Positions 28,722 through 40,653 of a stretch of DNA of 64,000 nucleotides are shown here, in pieces. The notes beneath the pieces were generated by a model. That model did not search any database. It was not told where the DNA came from and worked only from the letters and a program-made list of their open reading frames with translations. The stretch is from Nothophaeocryptopus gaeumannii (Eukaryota; Ascomycota; Dothideomycetes; Mycosphaerellales; Mycosphaerellaceae), in NCBI GenBank assembly GCA_031771865.1, contig JASISA010000027.1, positions 2,046,001-2,110,000 of the forward strand. Reading direction: 5' to 3'. The position numbers and the translations under genes are program-made. The first letter of the stretch is position 1, and every line of letters begins with the position of its first letter.

Positions 28722-30212
28722 ATGCCGCCCGCCCGGGTACTACAGATCTTCGCCGCCACCACCCTCGTATTGACGCTCGCCTACTTCCTGCTCGTTCCAT
28801 CGGGCTTCAACCGGCCGCTTGGAGGCTCACGATGGCAGCAAATATCTATCCCCGGCCAGTCCGCGAACGTCACGCTGGATATCGAGATTCTCAAACATCT
28901 GAAAGTGCCTGAGAAGTTCAGTTACCAGAGGCACTGCATCAATGCGCGGGAGAACAGCGGCCTGCATCGCGAATCACTGGTGCAAATTGAGCAGGAGCTC
29001 TTCGCCGACTCTGCTTTCAACGACATCGTACTCGATGGAAATTGGGAGTCCAGCACGGAGCATGACAGCTTACTTCCGCCATGTCAGACTGCTGTTGCGG
29101 TTGATGTCCCGGAGTTCGATTCACACTCCCGAACCAGCACCAGCGCGTTAATGCTTGGTGTAGCCACAACCTTGAAGCGCATCGAGGACAGCTTGCCTAC
29201 ATTCTCGAGATGGCTGTCAGACACTGGATCCCCACTGCTTGTACTTCTCGTGGACCAGACAGATCTTGGCAAAGTCCACGAGGACATCCAACGAGTGGAA
29301 GCTAAGGCGGAATCTCTGCGTATCGAGCTTATCTTCGAGGCCTATCAACCCATCTTCCAAGCGGACAGCGAAGGTCTGAAGAACTTTGGATTGGCAACTG
29401 TACTCGATCGTAACCGCCGGGACGAAACCCAATGGTTCGGTGTCATTGACGACGACACTTTCTTCCTGTCTTTGCCCCGGATGGTGGAAGCACTCGCGCC
29501 TTACGATCCAGAGAAGAATTGGTACATCGGCGCTTTGACTGAAGGGCACACTCGTGTCGCCAAGGAAGGCTTCAAGGCATGGGGCGGCGCTGGGTTCTTC
29601 ATTTCACCGCCTCTTATGCGAACGCTGGCCGAAAACGCAGTAGAGTGCACGCCACTTGACAAGTTCTTTGGCGATATTCTATGGAGGGACTGCATCCTAG
29701 AGGTTACTTCGCCAACAGTGCATCTCACTGAGATGCGTGGCCTGAATCAAATCGACATGTGGAACGACCTTTCTGGATGGTATGAAGCTGGCTTCACCCC
29801 GATTCTGACGGTGCATCACTGGAAGAGCTGGCACTTCTATCCAGTCGCAGTTGGGCATATTGTCTCCGATGTTGCGGGTCCAGACTCGTTCTTGCAGCGA
29901 TATCAATTTGGCAATAAGACTGTCCTCACCAATGCGTACAGCATCGCGGAATACCCCTACGGACTGCCGGACCTCAACCTTGTTGAGCTGACCATGACAG
30001 AGGACGTGAGCATCAAGCGGCCACCGGAGCAACTCGAATTTCATCACAGCATGGGACATACACGACCTGCCCTTGAGCTTGGCAGAGACAAGATTCAATG
30101 GAAGTTCGCGCACGCAGTCAAGACGTCCGACGGGATTGTGAGGCAATTCTACGTCAAGAAGACAGGGGACGACGATACAATCATTATTGAAATCGACTGG
30201 CAACATGCGTGA
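28722..30212 (+). CDS. Fringe-like (DUF604/GT31-type) glycosyltransferase
   Basis: A single exon of 496 residues from ATG 28722. A short cytosolic end is followed by a signal anchor (ATTLVLTLAYFLLVPSG, about 12-28), so it is a type II Golgi membrane protein. The lumenal domain carries the metal-binding acidic motif in WFGVIDDDTFFLSL (about 240-253), the helix KNWYIGALTEG, and GGAGFFISPPL, the pattern of Fringe-related beta-1,3-glycosyltransferases and fungal DUF604 proteins. HWKSWHFYPV near 370 fits the late part of that domain. Donor and acceptor are unknown for the fungal members. The next gene is also a type II glycosyltransferase in the same orientation, so both may act on glycans, but nothing shows that they cooperate. 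Confidence 0.85.
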   Translation: MPPARVLQIFAATTLVLTLAYFLLVPSGFNRPLGGSRWQQISIPGQSANVTLDIEILKHLKVPEKFSYQRHCINARENSGLHRESLVQIEQELFADSAFNDIVLDGNWESSTEHDSLLPPCQTAVAVDVPEFDSHSRTSTSALMLGVATTLKRIEDSLPTFSRWLSDTGSPLLVLLVDQTDLGKVHEDIQRVEAKAESLRIELIFEAYQPIFQADSEGLKNFGLATVLDRNRRDETQWFGVIDDDTFFLSLPRMVEALAPYDPEKNWYIGALTEGHTRVAKEGFKAWGGAGFFISPPLMRTLAENAVECTPLDKFFGDILWRDCILEVTSPTVHLTEMRGLNQIDMWNDLSGWYEAGFTPILTVHHWKSWHFYPVAVGHIVSDVAGPDSFLQRYQFGNKTVLTNAYSIAEYPYGLPDLNLVELTMTEDVSIKRPPEQLEFHHSMGHTRPALELGRDKIQWKFAHAVKTSDGIVRQFYVKKTGDDDTIIIEIDWQHA

Positions 30213-31160
30213 GCGAGCGCAGCCTGAATTCCGACCATCTGGAGTGATATGCAGGGGCGCGCTCACGTGCAAGATATCAAGCTGAGACATGGGATGAACG
30301 AGGCTCTCGGGATTGCAGTCAGCGGAGACGCAGACGGGTCTACGCTCGGCAAAGCTCACAAGGGCGATCAGAGTACGAGTATCCGTCTGCGGCAGGCCAC
30401 CTCGTCAAATGATGTACCTTAGAGCGATGGAGCGAGAAGCAGAAGCCGGTTCGATGAGAAGGAGGTGGACCAGTGGTAACGAGCGACAGGAAATTTCCAG
30501 CAAGGCCCATCGAATGGCGGCTCGAATCATCACTTGTCGTGAGAGCGTGAAATTTTGGACAGAGATACCCTATGCATGTGGAAGATTCGTTATGTGATAG
30601 CGTTCAGTAATACCAAGCATTATAGCAACGGTACAGGAATGGGAATATTTCTTTATTGAGACTATTTGGAATAGATATGGCGAACTTTTTGTTTGTAACC
30701 AACAAATCCTCTTTTGGCATTCGTGACATATACACGAGGTGACAAGACCAAGCCTTCGTTGTGCAACGAGAGCATTGACTCGGCAGTGAGCCGTTCATGC
30801 AGGCCGTCAGCAATGCTCCAAATGGCTTGGTGCGCATGTGATATCGAGGTCAGATCCTGAATTAGCCGTTGGAATGTACACCGCGTGCGAGTCTAACAGC
30901 TCTTCCGACTTTTCAAGTTTGTTCGCATGCGGAAGTACTGTGTTGTGTGTGCATTGCGTGGGATAACTATACGTCTGCTATTGCCAAGCCAGCTGTAGGA
31001 ATCTCAGCCGCTCTCCTTTCCGCTCTCTATGAAGTTCGCTCCTAAACCCAGTCGCGCCACGTCGCGCTAGCCGTATGCCAGTTCAACGCTGACTTACCGT
31101 TCACCACCGCATCGCCCTTTTCGATTCTTGCTCCTCTTGACGGCTCTGAGATAAACCGTG
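30213..31160. other. intergenic, no gene seen
   Basis: This is the 3' flank of the Fringe-like gene and promoter of the CAP10-like gene. An A/T-rich patch at about 30600-30680 may be a 3' processing region. No coding or RNA feature is convincing. Confidence 0.45.
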
Positions 31161-32609
31161 ATGGAATCCAAGGCATATGGCAGAGAGATGTTTTTCGGGA
31201 TGTCGCGCAGAGTAACTCTGCTGGCTACGGTCGCCGGGCTCTTTATTTTGTACTGGATATACACATCCTCTGCAAGCTGGAGCTACGCTGGCCAGGAGTC
31301 TGGCGGCTCCTCTTCCACGACTGCACCGCATTATTCCAAAGATCCTTCCTCTTTCTCCGGCAGCGGCGGAACATCCGGCAGTCCTCCTTCGGTCCTCAGC
31401 GACTGGAAGTTTGTCGCGGACCGCGATCGCAACAACCATTCCCTCACCTCTGAGCAATGCCACGCCGCATTCCCCGACCTCTACAAAGAGATCTACCGAT
31501 CACGAGACTACTGGAAAGAGCGCCTGGGGCCTAAGGGAAAGTTGACGGAGGAGAACTGGGGATTGAAATGGAGCAACGATGGAGGGTTAAGAGTATTGAT
31601 CTGGGAAAACAAGCTATACGTTATCGAATCACGAGGATTAAACCATTTTCTTCACTGGAAAGAGAGGTCGCAGGCGACCTTACACAACCTGCAGCGAGCT
31701 TTGCTAGCAAGCAGAGAACCGATACCGAACATCGAGTTCAGTATCAAGATCAATGACAATATCGAGTTGACGGAGGAGCATCCGAATGCGACAGTCTGGA
31801 ACTTCAATCGCAACGTCAATGACAAGGCGATGGAGCAGGTTTGGCTCATCCCGGACTTCAACTTCTGGGCCTACCCCAGAGTAGCGTCCTCGTACGGCGA
31901 CTTCCAGCGGCAGGCCATCGATTTCTACGACGACTATGACAAGAAGACACCGAAGCTCGTCTGGCGCGGAACCATAGCTTTCAACCCCGAGATCCGCATG
32001 AAGCTGCTCGAACAGAGCGAAGGCAAGAGCTGGTCAGATGTACACAGAGTCGCCGAGGATGTGCAGGACGAAGACTCAACGAAATGGAGAATATCCGTGC
32101 CAGAACACTGCAAATACAAATTTGCGGTACATACGGAGGGAACGACATGGTCAGGCAGACTGAAATACTTGCTCAGCTGCCACTCGACGATCATCATTCA
32201 CCCTCTCACATACGCCACTCATTTGTATCACTTGCTTGAGCCGAATGGGCCGAATCAGAACTACGTGCTGTGCCAGAAGGACTGGGCGGATCTGCCGAAA
32301 ACCATGGACAACCTCGTCGCGGACAATGCGGAGGCGAAGCGAATCGCGGACAACGCTGCGGCGAAGTTCCGAGATCAGTACTTTACTCCTGCGGCCCAGA
32401 CGTGCTATTTCAGAGAGCTGTTCAAAGTCTGGTCGGAGATGACGCCAGTGCCAGAGCCCTATGAAGTGAAGAAGAACGTCGATGGGACTACCGAGAAGCT
32501 CTGGCGAGGGATGGCTTATGAGGAATACGTGTAAGTTGCATTCTCTTGGGAGGAAGAGCACAAAGTTGACACTTCTCGCAGATTCCACGACAAAGGCTAT
32601 AATGACTAG
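31161..32609 (+). CDS. CAP10-like (GT90) glycosyltransferase, two exons
   Basis: The ATG at 31161 is used (the preceding codon is GTG). Exon 1 ends at 32530; a 51-nt intron (donor GTAAGT, acceptor CGCAG) removes an early TAA and adds VFHDKGYND before TAG 32607-32609. The product is 465 residues. A signal anchor (LLATVAGLFILYWIYTS) near residues 18-35 and a Ser/Gly linker precede the catalytic domain. The CAP10 pattern is visible as LVWRGTIAFNPEIR, CKYKFAVHTEGTTWSGRLKY, then LLSCHSTIIIHPL. Family members are xylosyl- or glucosyltransferases of the secretory pathway, some needed for capsule or wall glycans; the specificity is unknown here. Confidence 0.88.
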
Positions 32610-33376
32610 TCGTCTTTTGGCCTTCCGGGTTATATTAAAGGCAACACGACCGCTGTTGCTACGAGCCACGATCACGGCGACACCACGGCCTTGAAGGCGT
32701 GATTATCCCTTTCTCAATTGTTCTTGAGCATGGTCACAGGAGTTCAGAGAGGACATCTGAGAAGCAACATTGTGGTGTTGGATGCCTCTAATATCTGCGG
32801 CTCTTTGACTTGCAAGCCAGGCGTTTTGTAGGTGTTTTTCCAGGGTGGAAGGTGCAATTTTGTAGATACCAAGTGGACAGGTGCACTCAATGTCTGTATC
32901 ATGATATTACTATGGCCGAACATAAGTGGGCAAATGCTACTATGCATGAGGTGTGATGCAGCCATATCAATTTCATGCGTAGACTTTTGACGCAAGTGCC
33001 ACAGGTTTCTGCTTTGAAGGGTCCGCAGTCTTTAGGTTGGCCATCGGAACTCTGGAGATCCCTAACGCTGAAGACGATGCTTGTTCAACTCACTCCACAC
33101 AATGCTCTTGTACACTTTCCCATATCATCACCATCTCCCCGACGCCTGACCCTGACCTTGACCGTACCTCGAGCCCTTTTCACGCGCCTTGGACATTGGT
33201 ACTTGGATTCGGAACACTCTGGCCGCTGCTACACCCGCCGCGCCGACACTGCGTGCCTCCCGGTCTTCACGTCTTCAGCCCCAGCCGATCCGCCCTCGCC
33301 TCTCCGTTGTTTCATGCCATTTGCAGCGCGAGCAGACCCTGCGCTTCAGTCCTCAACATCGCCTTATTACTGAAGC
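32610..33376. other. intergenic, no gene seen
   Basis: This lies between the CAP10-like gene and the LisH gene on the same strand. C-rich tracts after about 33090 look like a promoter or leader. Open frames on the plus strand near 33000-33370 run into the next gene's intron and have no family resemblance. Confidence 0.45.
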
Positions 33377-35564
33377 ATGTCCGCCGCAGCAACGCTCCAC
33401 AGCGACCATGTGAACCTGGTGCGCAGTGTCCAAACATATTGTTGGCCATATGTGCCAAGACTAACCCGCTTTCACAGCTCATCTTCCGCTACCTGCAAGA
33501 ATCCGGTTTCGAAAAGGCTGCTGTCGCGTTCAGTCAAGACTGGCATCGCCCCGCCGAGTTTCGCGACCCCGAGGACTATCCTTTCGCACCTGCCGTTCGC
33601 CGACATGAGCTGGTCTCCGTCATCCAAAGCGGCATTCACCTCGACGACCTGCGATCGCGCTCCGGGCGGGTAGGGAAGGCACATCAGTGGAGTGCCATTG
33701 ATGCACACGACATCAATAGCAGACTTGAAGGACTACTGGAGAATGGCGCGGGGCCACGAGTGCCTGCCGCACACCGGCGTAAGGAACGACTACCTTCTAT
33801 GGGAGACGACTTCCCTACTCCGGCTGCGAAGCGCCAACGACGTAGCGAAGGAAGCGAAGCTCATCTCAATGGCGAGCGGGACGCGATGGATGTGGACGCT
33901 GCTTCTGCAGAAGGCGAAGACCCAGATGACGCCCCATCCCCAACCCTGGGCTCTGAGTCCGAGCAAGTCGAAGTGGAAAGATATGATAGCATGGATATTG
34001 GGACCCAAGTCACTAGTAAGGCGGGCCCGAAAACCAGCACCATGTCTTTCCAAGTAGACAAACCGGGGGCTATTATGGAGAGGGCTCTCTGGAACCCCGT
34101 TGCGGATAATAATGATACGCAGACTCTACTAACAACAGGTAGCGACCTGTGTCGCTTCTACCAGATACCGAAATCATTGCTGGACGCCAAAGAGGTGAGC
34201 ATATCCTTACCCCAATCGCTGACTACACTCGCACTTGCTAAGTCGCTTCCACTTAGTTGAAACATGTCGACGAACAATCATTACCAGACGGCTGCGGCGT
34301 GACCGCTCTATCATGGCGACCTGATGGCCAAGCTGCAGCGTTCGCTTTCGATGGACTCCGCGAGCTCCCGAGTGGGTCTAAATTAGCGCAACAGACTCTG
34401 CTCGAGCAGCGACAGGACGGTTCTACTACTTCACTACAGCTCGGACCACCAACCCTAGAACCAGCTGGTGTTATCATGAGCTTGCAGTACAGTGCCAATG
34501 CTCACTACCTGCTAGCATTGCGCATGAACTTGAAACGCGCGATGGTGCAGGTGTGGAGGTTGACGGCCACTGACTGGGAGAAGCTTCCGCCACGAGACCC
34601 GATAGCCTGGAGGATTTTCGACTGTTCCACACTCGATGTTACCTGGACTGGAGACAACGCTTTCCTCGTTTGCGGAGAAGATGGCCTCTCAGCTCTGTAT
34701 CAAGTGGATGACAGCCAACAACAAGACAGCGGAGACTTGCCTCCCGCAAGCGTCTACATTCGTGGACTCATTGCAAGGAACTCGAACATTCTTGGCGTGA
34801 ATCTGAAGCTGGAGAAGGTCCATTACGACAGGCGTCTAGATATTGCCATTTTTGCTGCCACTGAGGACAGAAAGCTTCTAGTTGCTTCGAATGTGCGGGA
34901 CGGCGAGGGCAAAACTGGCGAGAGCTTGAGCATCGACTTACCGGACGATGGCAACCCAGAGACGATCACTTTCCAGCCATGGGCCCGATCATCAGACGAA
35001 GAGTCTTCTGACCTAAACATCCCAAGTCTGCTCGCGGCTGGCTTCGATGACGGCACTTGCCGCGTCTACAGCATCAGTCGTGGTACGTGTTGTTCTTCTG
35101 ACATGCTTTGATTCATGCTAATGTTTTTAGCGGACTCTGATACAGCTTGCCGCGAAGTCGCTCTCCTAGCGCTATCGAGTGCCCCTGCTAGTGTCCTCGC
35201 ATGGTCGCCTAGCGGCGATCATCTCGCAGTTTCGAATTCAGACGTGGTCCAAATATGGGCCGCTGATTCCTTTGCAAGAAGAAACGGTACCGTTCAGCCA
35301 CCACGGGCAACCGTCACCTGGCGGCCACAACGGCAGACGAACGGCGATGCCAATGGGCATGCTGAAGGCGAGAGGCTTGAACCAAGCATAAGCTGGAGCG
35401 CCGACGGTGAAAGTCTCGCGTTTGCCTCGGGGGGCCAGGTGAGCATTATTCGAGCTGTCTGAGCTCTCACGACTAACGGCATAAAGATCGCCGTCGTTCG
35501 ATTCACTCCAGAACTCTCAAGCGCTCCGGAGCCCCCGGAGCTTTTGGCGGATCATGGCACTTGA
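33377..35564 (+). CDS. LisH-WD40 protein (TBL1/Sif2-like), five exons
   Basis: Exons 33377-33418, 33478-34194, 34257-35082, 35131-35438 and 35487-35564 join in phase to 656 residues; acceptors are CACAG, TTAG, TTTAG and AAAG. Exon 1 encodes only 14 residues, and splicing completes the LisH motif NLLIFRYLQESGFEKAAVAF. A bipartite basic patch (KRQRRSEG) lies in a disordered acidic linker (about 110-190). WD40-type blades follow (TALSWRPDGQAAAFAF, DVTWTGDNAFLVCGED, SVLAWSPSGDHLAVSN, ISWSADGESLAFASGG). TBL1/Sif2 proteins are scaffolds of Set3/SMRT-type histone deacetylase complexes, which suggests a nuclear co-repressor subunit. The WD repeats are degenerate, so the assignment to that subfamily is an inference. 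Confidence 0.86.
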
Positions 35565-35743
35565 AGAGATGGAATTGCACCCACTTGATCTAATGAGCAA
35601 CAGCCAACGCATCATTTCAGGCAAAGGCGTCGACCATGCTCAGTACAGGTCCTTCCTGCTGACGAACAAATACTCCTGGCTGCATCTCCGCCCAGATTGG
35701 CAAGCACAGAGGCGTAAACTCCTCATCTTTGGACTCACATCAG

Positions 35744-37275
35744 TCAAAATCTTGAACACTTGATTCCAATTGGGAACATACCCAGCTCAGGGGCCAAAGC
35801 TGGCCAAATGACGTCTAGACAGATGAATTTCTTCAGCCCGGGCGACCCATCTGGCCGGATATTGTGTGTCCAGAAAGGTCTTGTGATCAAACGATAAGAT
35901 GTGAAGAATTCTTGCCTACTCATGAAACATCAGGAAATCACATGGATATTGCTTGCCGGCAGGACTCAATGACTTACCAGCAATCATCCAGTTCAGCCTT
36001 GCCGACTCGCCTCTTGTCATCCAGGATACCCGAATCCGGATCCGGTGCAAGTTTGACATCCAACTCCTCGAGATACGGCAATAACGCTCGAAAATCGAGA
36101 TGATTCGCGAAAGGCAAAATGGCGGTATATGTGAATTTGCGGATGCTGCGCAGACTCATCCCTGATGCACCTCGATGTCGGGACGGAGAGCGAGTGTGTT
36201 GCGAGGAGAAGCAGTTCAGAATGGAATGTATCAGGCTTGGCGGACCCCTTTCGAAGTACTCATACGTGCCATAGGCTTTGAGGAAAGATCCTTCATTGAG
36301 TCCTAGATGCGTCCATGGTTTCAATCTGATGATGCTGGAGGCGGCTATGCCCACTTCTTCGGACGGAGTGGACTCTGAGTTGGAGAGGTCGATGTGGCTA
36401 CTGTTCGAAGGGGGACTGGATGGTTGGCGAGAGCTGGGCTTGTCCCAGCAGAGATCTAGGATATGAAACTCCATGTCTGAAAAAGCCCAGTCCGTGCTCA
36501 AGTCCACGGCGCAGTTCGTCAAGCAAGCCAGCTCTGTTGGAGGCGCGAGCAGCATAACTCTCGAAGGACCTATCACGGAGAGTAAATGTTTCCAAAAAGC
36601 AACCGCTGCTAGGAATCGATAGTCTTTGGTTCGCGAAGCGCGATGCGGATGTCTCTTCTGGCCTGAGATCATTTGGTCTGTGTAGAGGACGAAGCTTTGG
36701 ACGTGAGAGGCAAGTGCGTTGTCTCGGATAAAGTCGAGATAGTCCTTCAGGCTGTGATAGAAGCGAGATGACCACTGAACGACGTCAGTGGATTGTATCA
36801 TATGAATGTATGGGAGGAATGAAGTCAATGAAGGGGTTCTCACGTGTAATGAGGCAGTCACTTGCCAATGTGCCGTGGGAGGCATCTCCGATAGAAGAGA
36901 TGCCCTCTCGTATCTTGCGCTGTCGCGGATGATGTGGCCATGTTGCTCTTCAACGGCGTCGTGGAACATCTTCTCGTGGTACTCGTCCACCTCAGTCTTC
37001 CTGCCTCGTCCCTCGTAGTTCCCGCAAACATGACATTCAGACCACTCCGGCTGTGGGTTCGCATCGAGTCTCAGTCGAGAGTGCCTGAATAGTAATGGAA
37101 GCACGATTCTTCGCCATAGTTTCGAGACCTGGGATATGTTCTTGTACTCTTGTTGATCTGAAGAGGTGAGTGCCAAGCTGGGTTCCTGTCTTGCTTTCAG
37201 TGAGGATGGCGGTGGTCTGTCCAGACATTCGAAGATCGTCAAGAGGAGTTCTTCTGGGAGGGTGGAGATGGGCAT
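35744..37275 (-). CDS. F-box protein, two exons
   Basis: Start at ATG 37275 (MPISTLPEELLL); codons upstream in the same frame look like leader. Exon 1 runs to 35978, where a GTAAGT donor follows. After a 62-nt intron (acceptor GAGTAG) exon 2 is 35915-35744, ending at TGA. Without splicing the protein would stop right after DDCW; with it the sequence continues QEFFTSYRLI, which reads naturally. The product is 489 residues. The N-terminal F-box is STLPEELLLTIFECLDR...QVSKLWRRIVLPLLFRH. The rest is a fungal-type variable region with a Cys pair (CHVCG) near residue 85. F-box proteins present substrates to SCF ubiquitin ligases through Skp1; the target is unknown. Confidence 0.85.
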
Positions 37276-37813
37276 CTTGATCTTGTGTCTGGTTGAAGAT
37301 GCTGGAGGCTCATTCGGGAACTTTGATAGTTCAATGTTGTGATTGTCTTGTCTCGTGACGTTAACAGGGGTGATGTTTCTCTCGGCAGGTGCCAGCCCCG
37401 CTGCGGCTGTTCTTCCCTGTCCTACTCGTCTCCACCCCCGCATCAACCTCCGCCCTGCTCTATCACTAGTACGTAGATAGCCCACGACAGCTGATGCAAG
37501 ACACTGCACAATGAGAACGTGCTTTAGGTTGGAATTTCGATTACTACGTCTTTATGGGAGTCAAGATTCGCAATCATCCATACCCGCGGAAACCGGAGTA
37601 TTCTAAGCTGCAAGCCTGCAAGCCCTGGTCGGGCCATCCAGAACGCCCAGGTGGTGGCGTCGACTGCAGCGGGCTGCATCGTCCGCATGCTGTAATATAA
37701 GAAGGCGTCTGTACGACATCATGTTCTCTTCTTGTTCCTGATTGGCTCATTTCCCACTCCTTCCTTCTCTCATACACTATTGGTCTCAATACAAAATCCC
37801 AGCAACTCTCACC
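37276..37813. promoter_or_regulatory. shared divergent intergenic region
   Basis: These 538 nt separate the starts of the F-box gene (minus) and the alpha/beta hydrolase (plus) and should hold both promoters. No TATA box or repeat is evident. Confidence 0.45.
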
Positions 37814-39158
37814 ATGTCTCAGCAGCAGTATCCAGAAGCCAACTTGATAGACAAGCTCTTGGTAATACCTCTTCTTGGGAAGGTGCTTGGAGCAGCTCTC
37901 TACCGATCCATCACATACCCATTTGCCGGCGGCGCCAAAGCGAACACAGTCCTTAAAGACATTGCCTTCGCTGCTCTCAGAGCTAATCTCACAGGCATCT
38001 CAACACCACAAGAGCAATGGCTCAATGCGAAAGCCACTACGGAAGCGACGTATCTTGAGTATGCGAAAGCTGAAGGGCTCCAGCCTGATACGGATGTGCT
38101 CCCGGAGACGGGGGCGAAGTTGCATGTGAGTGCTCAAAGATTTGCTCGAGGAGAGCTCATTACAATGGCTTCACTGATGCTGATGACGGATATTAGTGGC
38201 TGGGACCAAAAAGTGCCGAAAATACCATTCTTTACTTCCACGGAGGCGGATATGCCCTGGCTTGCACACCCGGCCACATGAAGTGGGTGGGAGACCTGCG
38301 CAAGGAACTTTCGAAGTCGAAAAATGTCAGCGCGGTGGTCGTCTCGTAGGTCTAAACATCTACCAGAGACGCATTTGACTGTCTGGAGGCTTGGCTGACT
38401 TGGTACTCCTGCCATCTAGGTATACACTGACACCCAAAGGCCAGTACCCGCTGCAGCTCAAGCAAGCCTCTGAGTCGCTAGGGCACCTTTTGGAGAAGCT
38501 TGGGAAGAAACCCAGCCAGATTGTCATCGCAGGAGACTCAGCAGTCGGCAATCTGACCCTCGGACTGATCTCTCACCTCCTTCAACCTCACCCTGAAATT
38601 CCAAAGATCGAGCTTAGCGAGCCACTTGCGACAACCGTACTGATCTCACCTTGGATCAAGTTCTCCAGTGAAGATGCCAGCTTCAAGCGAAATGCCACAG
38701 GTGATATGGTCACTCCACCAGCGTTGGAACGCTGGGCTTCGAACTTCTTTGGTCCAAAACCAAAGGACGAGTATAATGAAGCCATTCGTGCAAATTTGAC
38801 TTGGTTTACCGGAATTGATAAGGTCGTGAAAGACGCCCTTGTTTGGGGCGGTGAGAGTGCGTGATCCTTCCTTTGATACTTTGACTGGACGATGCTGATG
38901 AAGTGAACAGAGGAGGTCTTGATCGACAGCGTTGAGGCCATCGGCAAGACACTGAAAAGTGCTCTTCCTGGGACGGAGGTCGTCGTCGAAAATGGTGCGG
39001 CGCATGAAGATTGTGAGTTCATCTCCCTCTCGATGGCATCGTTTCGTTCCTAACCGTTTGCGCTCGTCTTCGCAGTCATCTTTGACGTGATTCTTGGTTA
39101 TACCAAGAAAGCTCAAGGTACGAAGGTGATCGAAAGCTGGATTGCGTCGAGGTTGTAG
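37814..39158 (+). CDS. alpha/beta hydrolase (HSL-type esterase), five exons
   Basis: Exons 37814-38125, 38197-38345, 38420-38850, 38911-39012 and 39076-39158 join in phase to 358 residues. The hormone-sensitive-lipase-type motifs appear only in the spliced protein: the oxyanion-hole HGGGY in ILYFHGGGYALA, the nucleophile Ser in IAGDSAVGNL (family GDSAGG with one insertion-like change, AV for AG), an acid-containing region near KEEVL/EEVLIDSV, and the catalytic His in NGAAHEDFI. The N-terminal 60 residues contain a hydrophobic stretch (LLVIPLLGKVLGAALY), perhaps a membrane-associating segment as in fungal steryl-acetate hydrolases. The substrate is unknown; a small ester is likely. Intron ends are all GT...AG. 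Confidence 0.87.
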
Positions 39159-39421
39159 TTCATTTAAGCGCAAGTGTTGAAGGAATTGGCAGCGCTATTG
39201 CCTCCTGCGTGACGGCCAAGCGTGTAAGTTATGTCTTCCTCCTTGGAGACTGCCCGGGAGAAGTGGATTGGGCCCGGCTGTAGCCGATCAGCGGCGCCGA
39301 CGCCGAGATCGCAATCGTTGAACCTCGAAGAGAGAAGCCATATAACATACCGACAGCCAGATAATCAGCAATGGAGTCCTAGTGTTTCGTATCAGCGCTG
39401 GAGCTCTGCAGACAACTGAAC

Positions 39422-40405
39422 ATGAGCTTGTTCAAAGCCGTCCCAAGAGCAGTCCGATTATACTCACTCCCGAGCAAGCCTGGAAAGCCTGCTTCGATCT
39501 GTGTCAGTTTCATCAACACAATGCATACATCATCAGATACCTCTCGACTGGCGGCGCGGATACCGAAAGGAACATGGGACACGCATATGCATGTCGTAGA
39601 TCCTCAATCGTTCCCACTAGATGCGAAAGCCCAATACCAACCTTCCGCTCATACTCTGGACCAGGCGAACACTTTCCTGAATGGGCTGGGCATCAAAAAG
39701 ATGGTCATCGTCCAACCCAGCATATACGGCAACGACAATAGCTGTACACTTGATGGTCTCAGGCGACTCGGACCCAACAATGGACGCGCGGTGATTCAGT
39801 TTGACCCGGCCACCACTTCGAAGGAACAGCTCCAGGAATGGCACGACCTGGGAGTCCGAGGCGTCCGGCTGAACTTCAAGAGTGTCGGGGCCAATCCGTC
39901 TGCAAAGGAGCTTGAGGCGATTATGAGATCGTATGCGGATGCCGTCAGGTCTTTCGGATGGCCGCTGGAACTGTATATTGCAGTAGAGAGCGTGCCACTT
40001 GTTGAGAGCTTCGCAAATGACTTGGGGACGAAGATCATTATCGACCATTACGGCCATCCCACGAATGATACACTCTCGAGTGGTATGAAGGATGCGCGCG
40101 AAGTCCCTGGCTTCTCATCTTTGATCAACCTGCTGAAGGGAGGCAACACTTGGGTGAAGCTGTCGGCTGGGTACCGGCTTTCGAAAGATCCAGAAAGTCC
40201 TCTGGTCAAGTCCCTGTGTAAGGAACTGCTGCGTACTCGGCCCGATCGATGTGTTTTTGCGACTGATTGGCCGCATACGCGGTTTGATGGGTTGGATGTT
40301 TGGCCTTTTCTGGAGAAGACGTTGGTTTCTTGTGAGGAGGAAGGGGTCAGCTTGTCGCAGGTGCTGGTCGAGAACGCGGAAGAATTGTTTGATGCCAAGG
40401 CATGA
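39422..40405 (+). CDS. amidohydrolase-2 family (PDC-hydrolase-like)
   Basis: A single exon of 327 residues from ATG 39422. It is a metal-dependent TIM-barrel hydrolase. The first metal motif H55-x-H57 is in TWDTHMHVVDP, a barrel strand is GVRGVRLNF, a central His is in IIIDHYGHP, and the last metal Asp is in CVFATDWPHT. The pattern is that of 2-pyrone-4,6-dicarboxylate hydrolase-like and other lactonase members of the amidohydrolase-2 group. The first 45 residues are basic, Ser/Thr-rich and lack acids up to residue 39, so mitochondrial import is possible; Met34 would give a shorter protein. The substrate cannot be fixed from sequence. Confidence 0.88.
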   Translation: MSLFKAVPRAVRLYSLPSKPGKPASICVSFINTMHTSSDTSRLAARIPKGTWDTHMHVVDPQSFPLDAKAQYQPSAHTLDQANTFLNGLGIKKMVIVQPSIYGNDNSCTLDGLRRLGPNNGRAVIQFDPATTSKEQLQEWHDLGVRGVRLNFKSVGANPSAKELEAIMRSYADAVRSFGWPLELYIAVESVPLVESFANDLGTKIIIDHYGHPTNDTLSSGMKDAREVPGFSSLINLLKGGNTWVKLSAGYRLSKDPESPLVKSLCKELLRTRPDRCVFATDWPHTRFDGLDVWPFLEKTLVSCEEEGVSLSQVLVENAEELFDAKA

Positions 40406-40653
40406 TGTATCTGTAGCTCAATTCGCATTTGCATGTATCGAATACCCTCAAAAGGATGATGTTCATGGGAAGAAATCTTCGCGATTGAGCATCTTCAAGT
40501 CTTGCATCGGGCGTGATCGGGCGAAAACGCGAGAGCTCGGGCCACCAAAAAAGTTGACGTTGACGAGAGCTCACACGACAGAGCGAACATCCCCATCCAC
40601 TTTTCATCTCTCTCTGCACGCACCTTTTTCTACCCCTCCCATCTTGTAGCACG

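Noticed and set aside
29697..30359. 220-residue minus-strand frame opposite the Fringe-like gene
   Set aside because: It is an antisense shadow of a well-supported gene and does not resemble a known protein.
40405..40440. A-box-like TAGCTCAATT
   Set aside because: No B box or stem pairing follows; it is the 3' end of the amidohydrolase gene.
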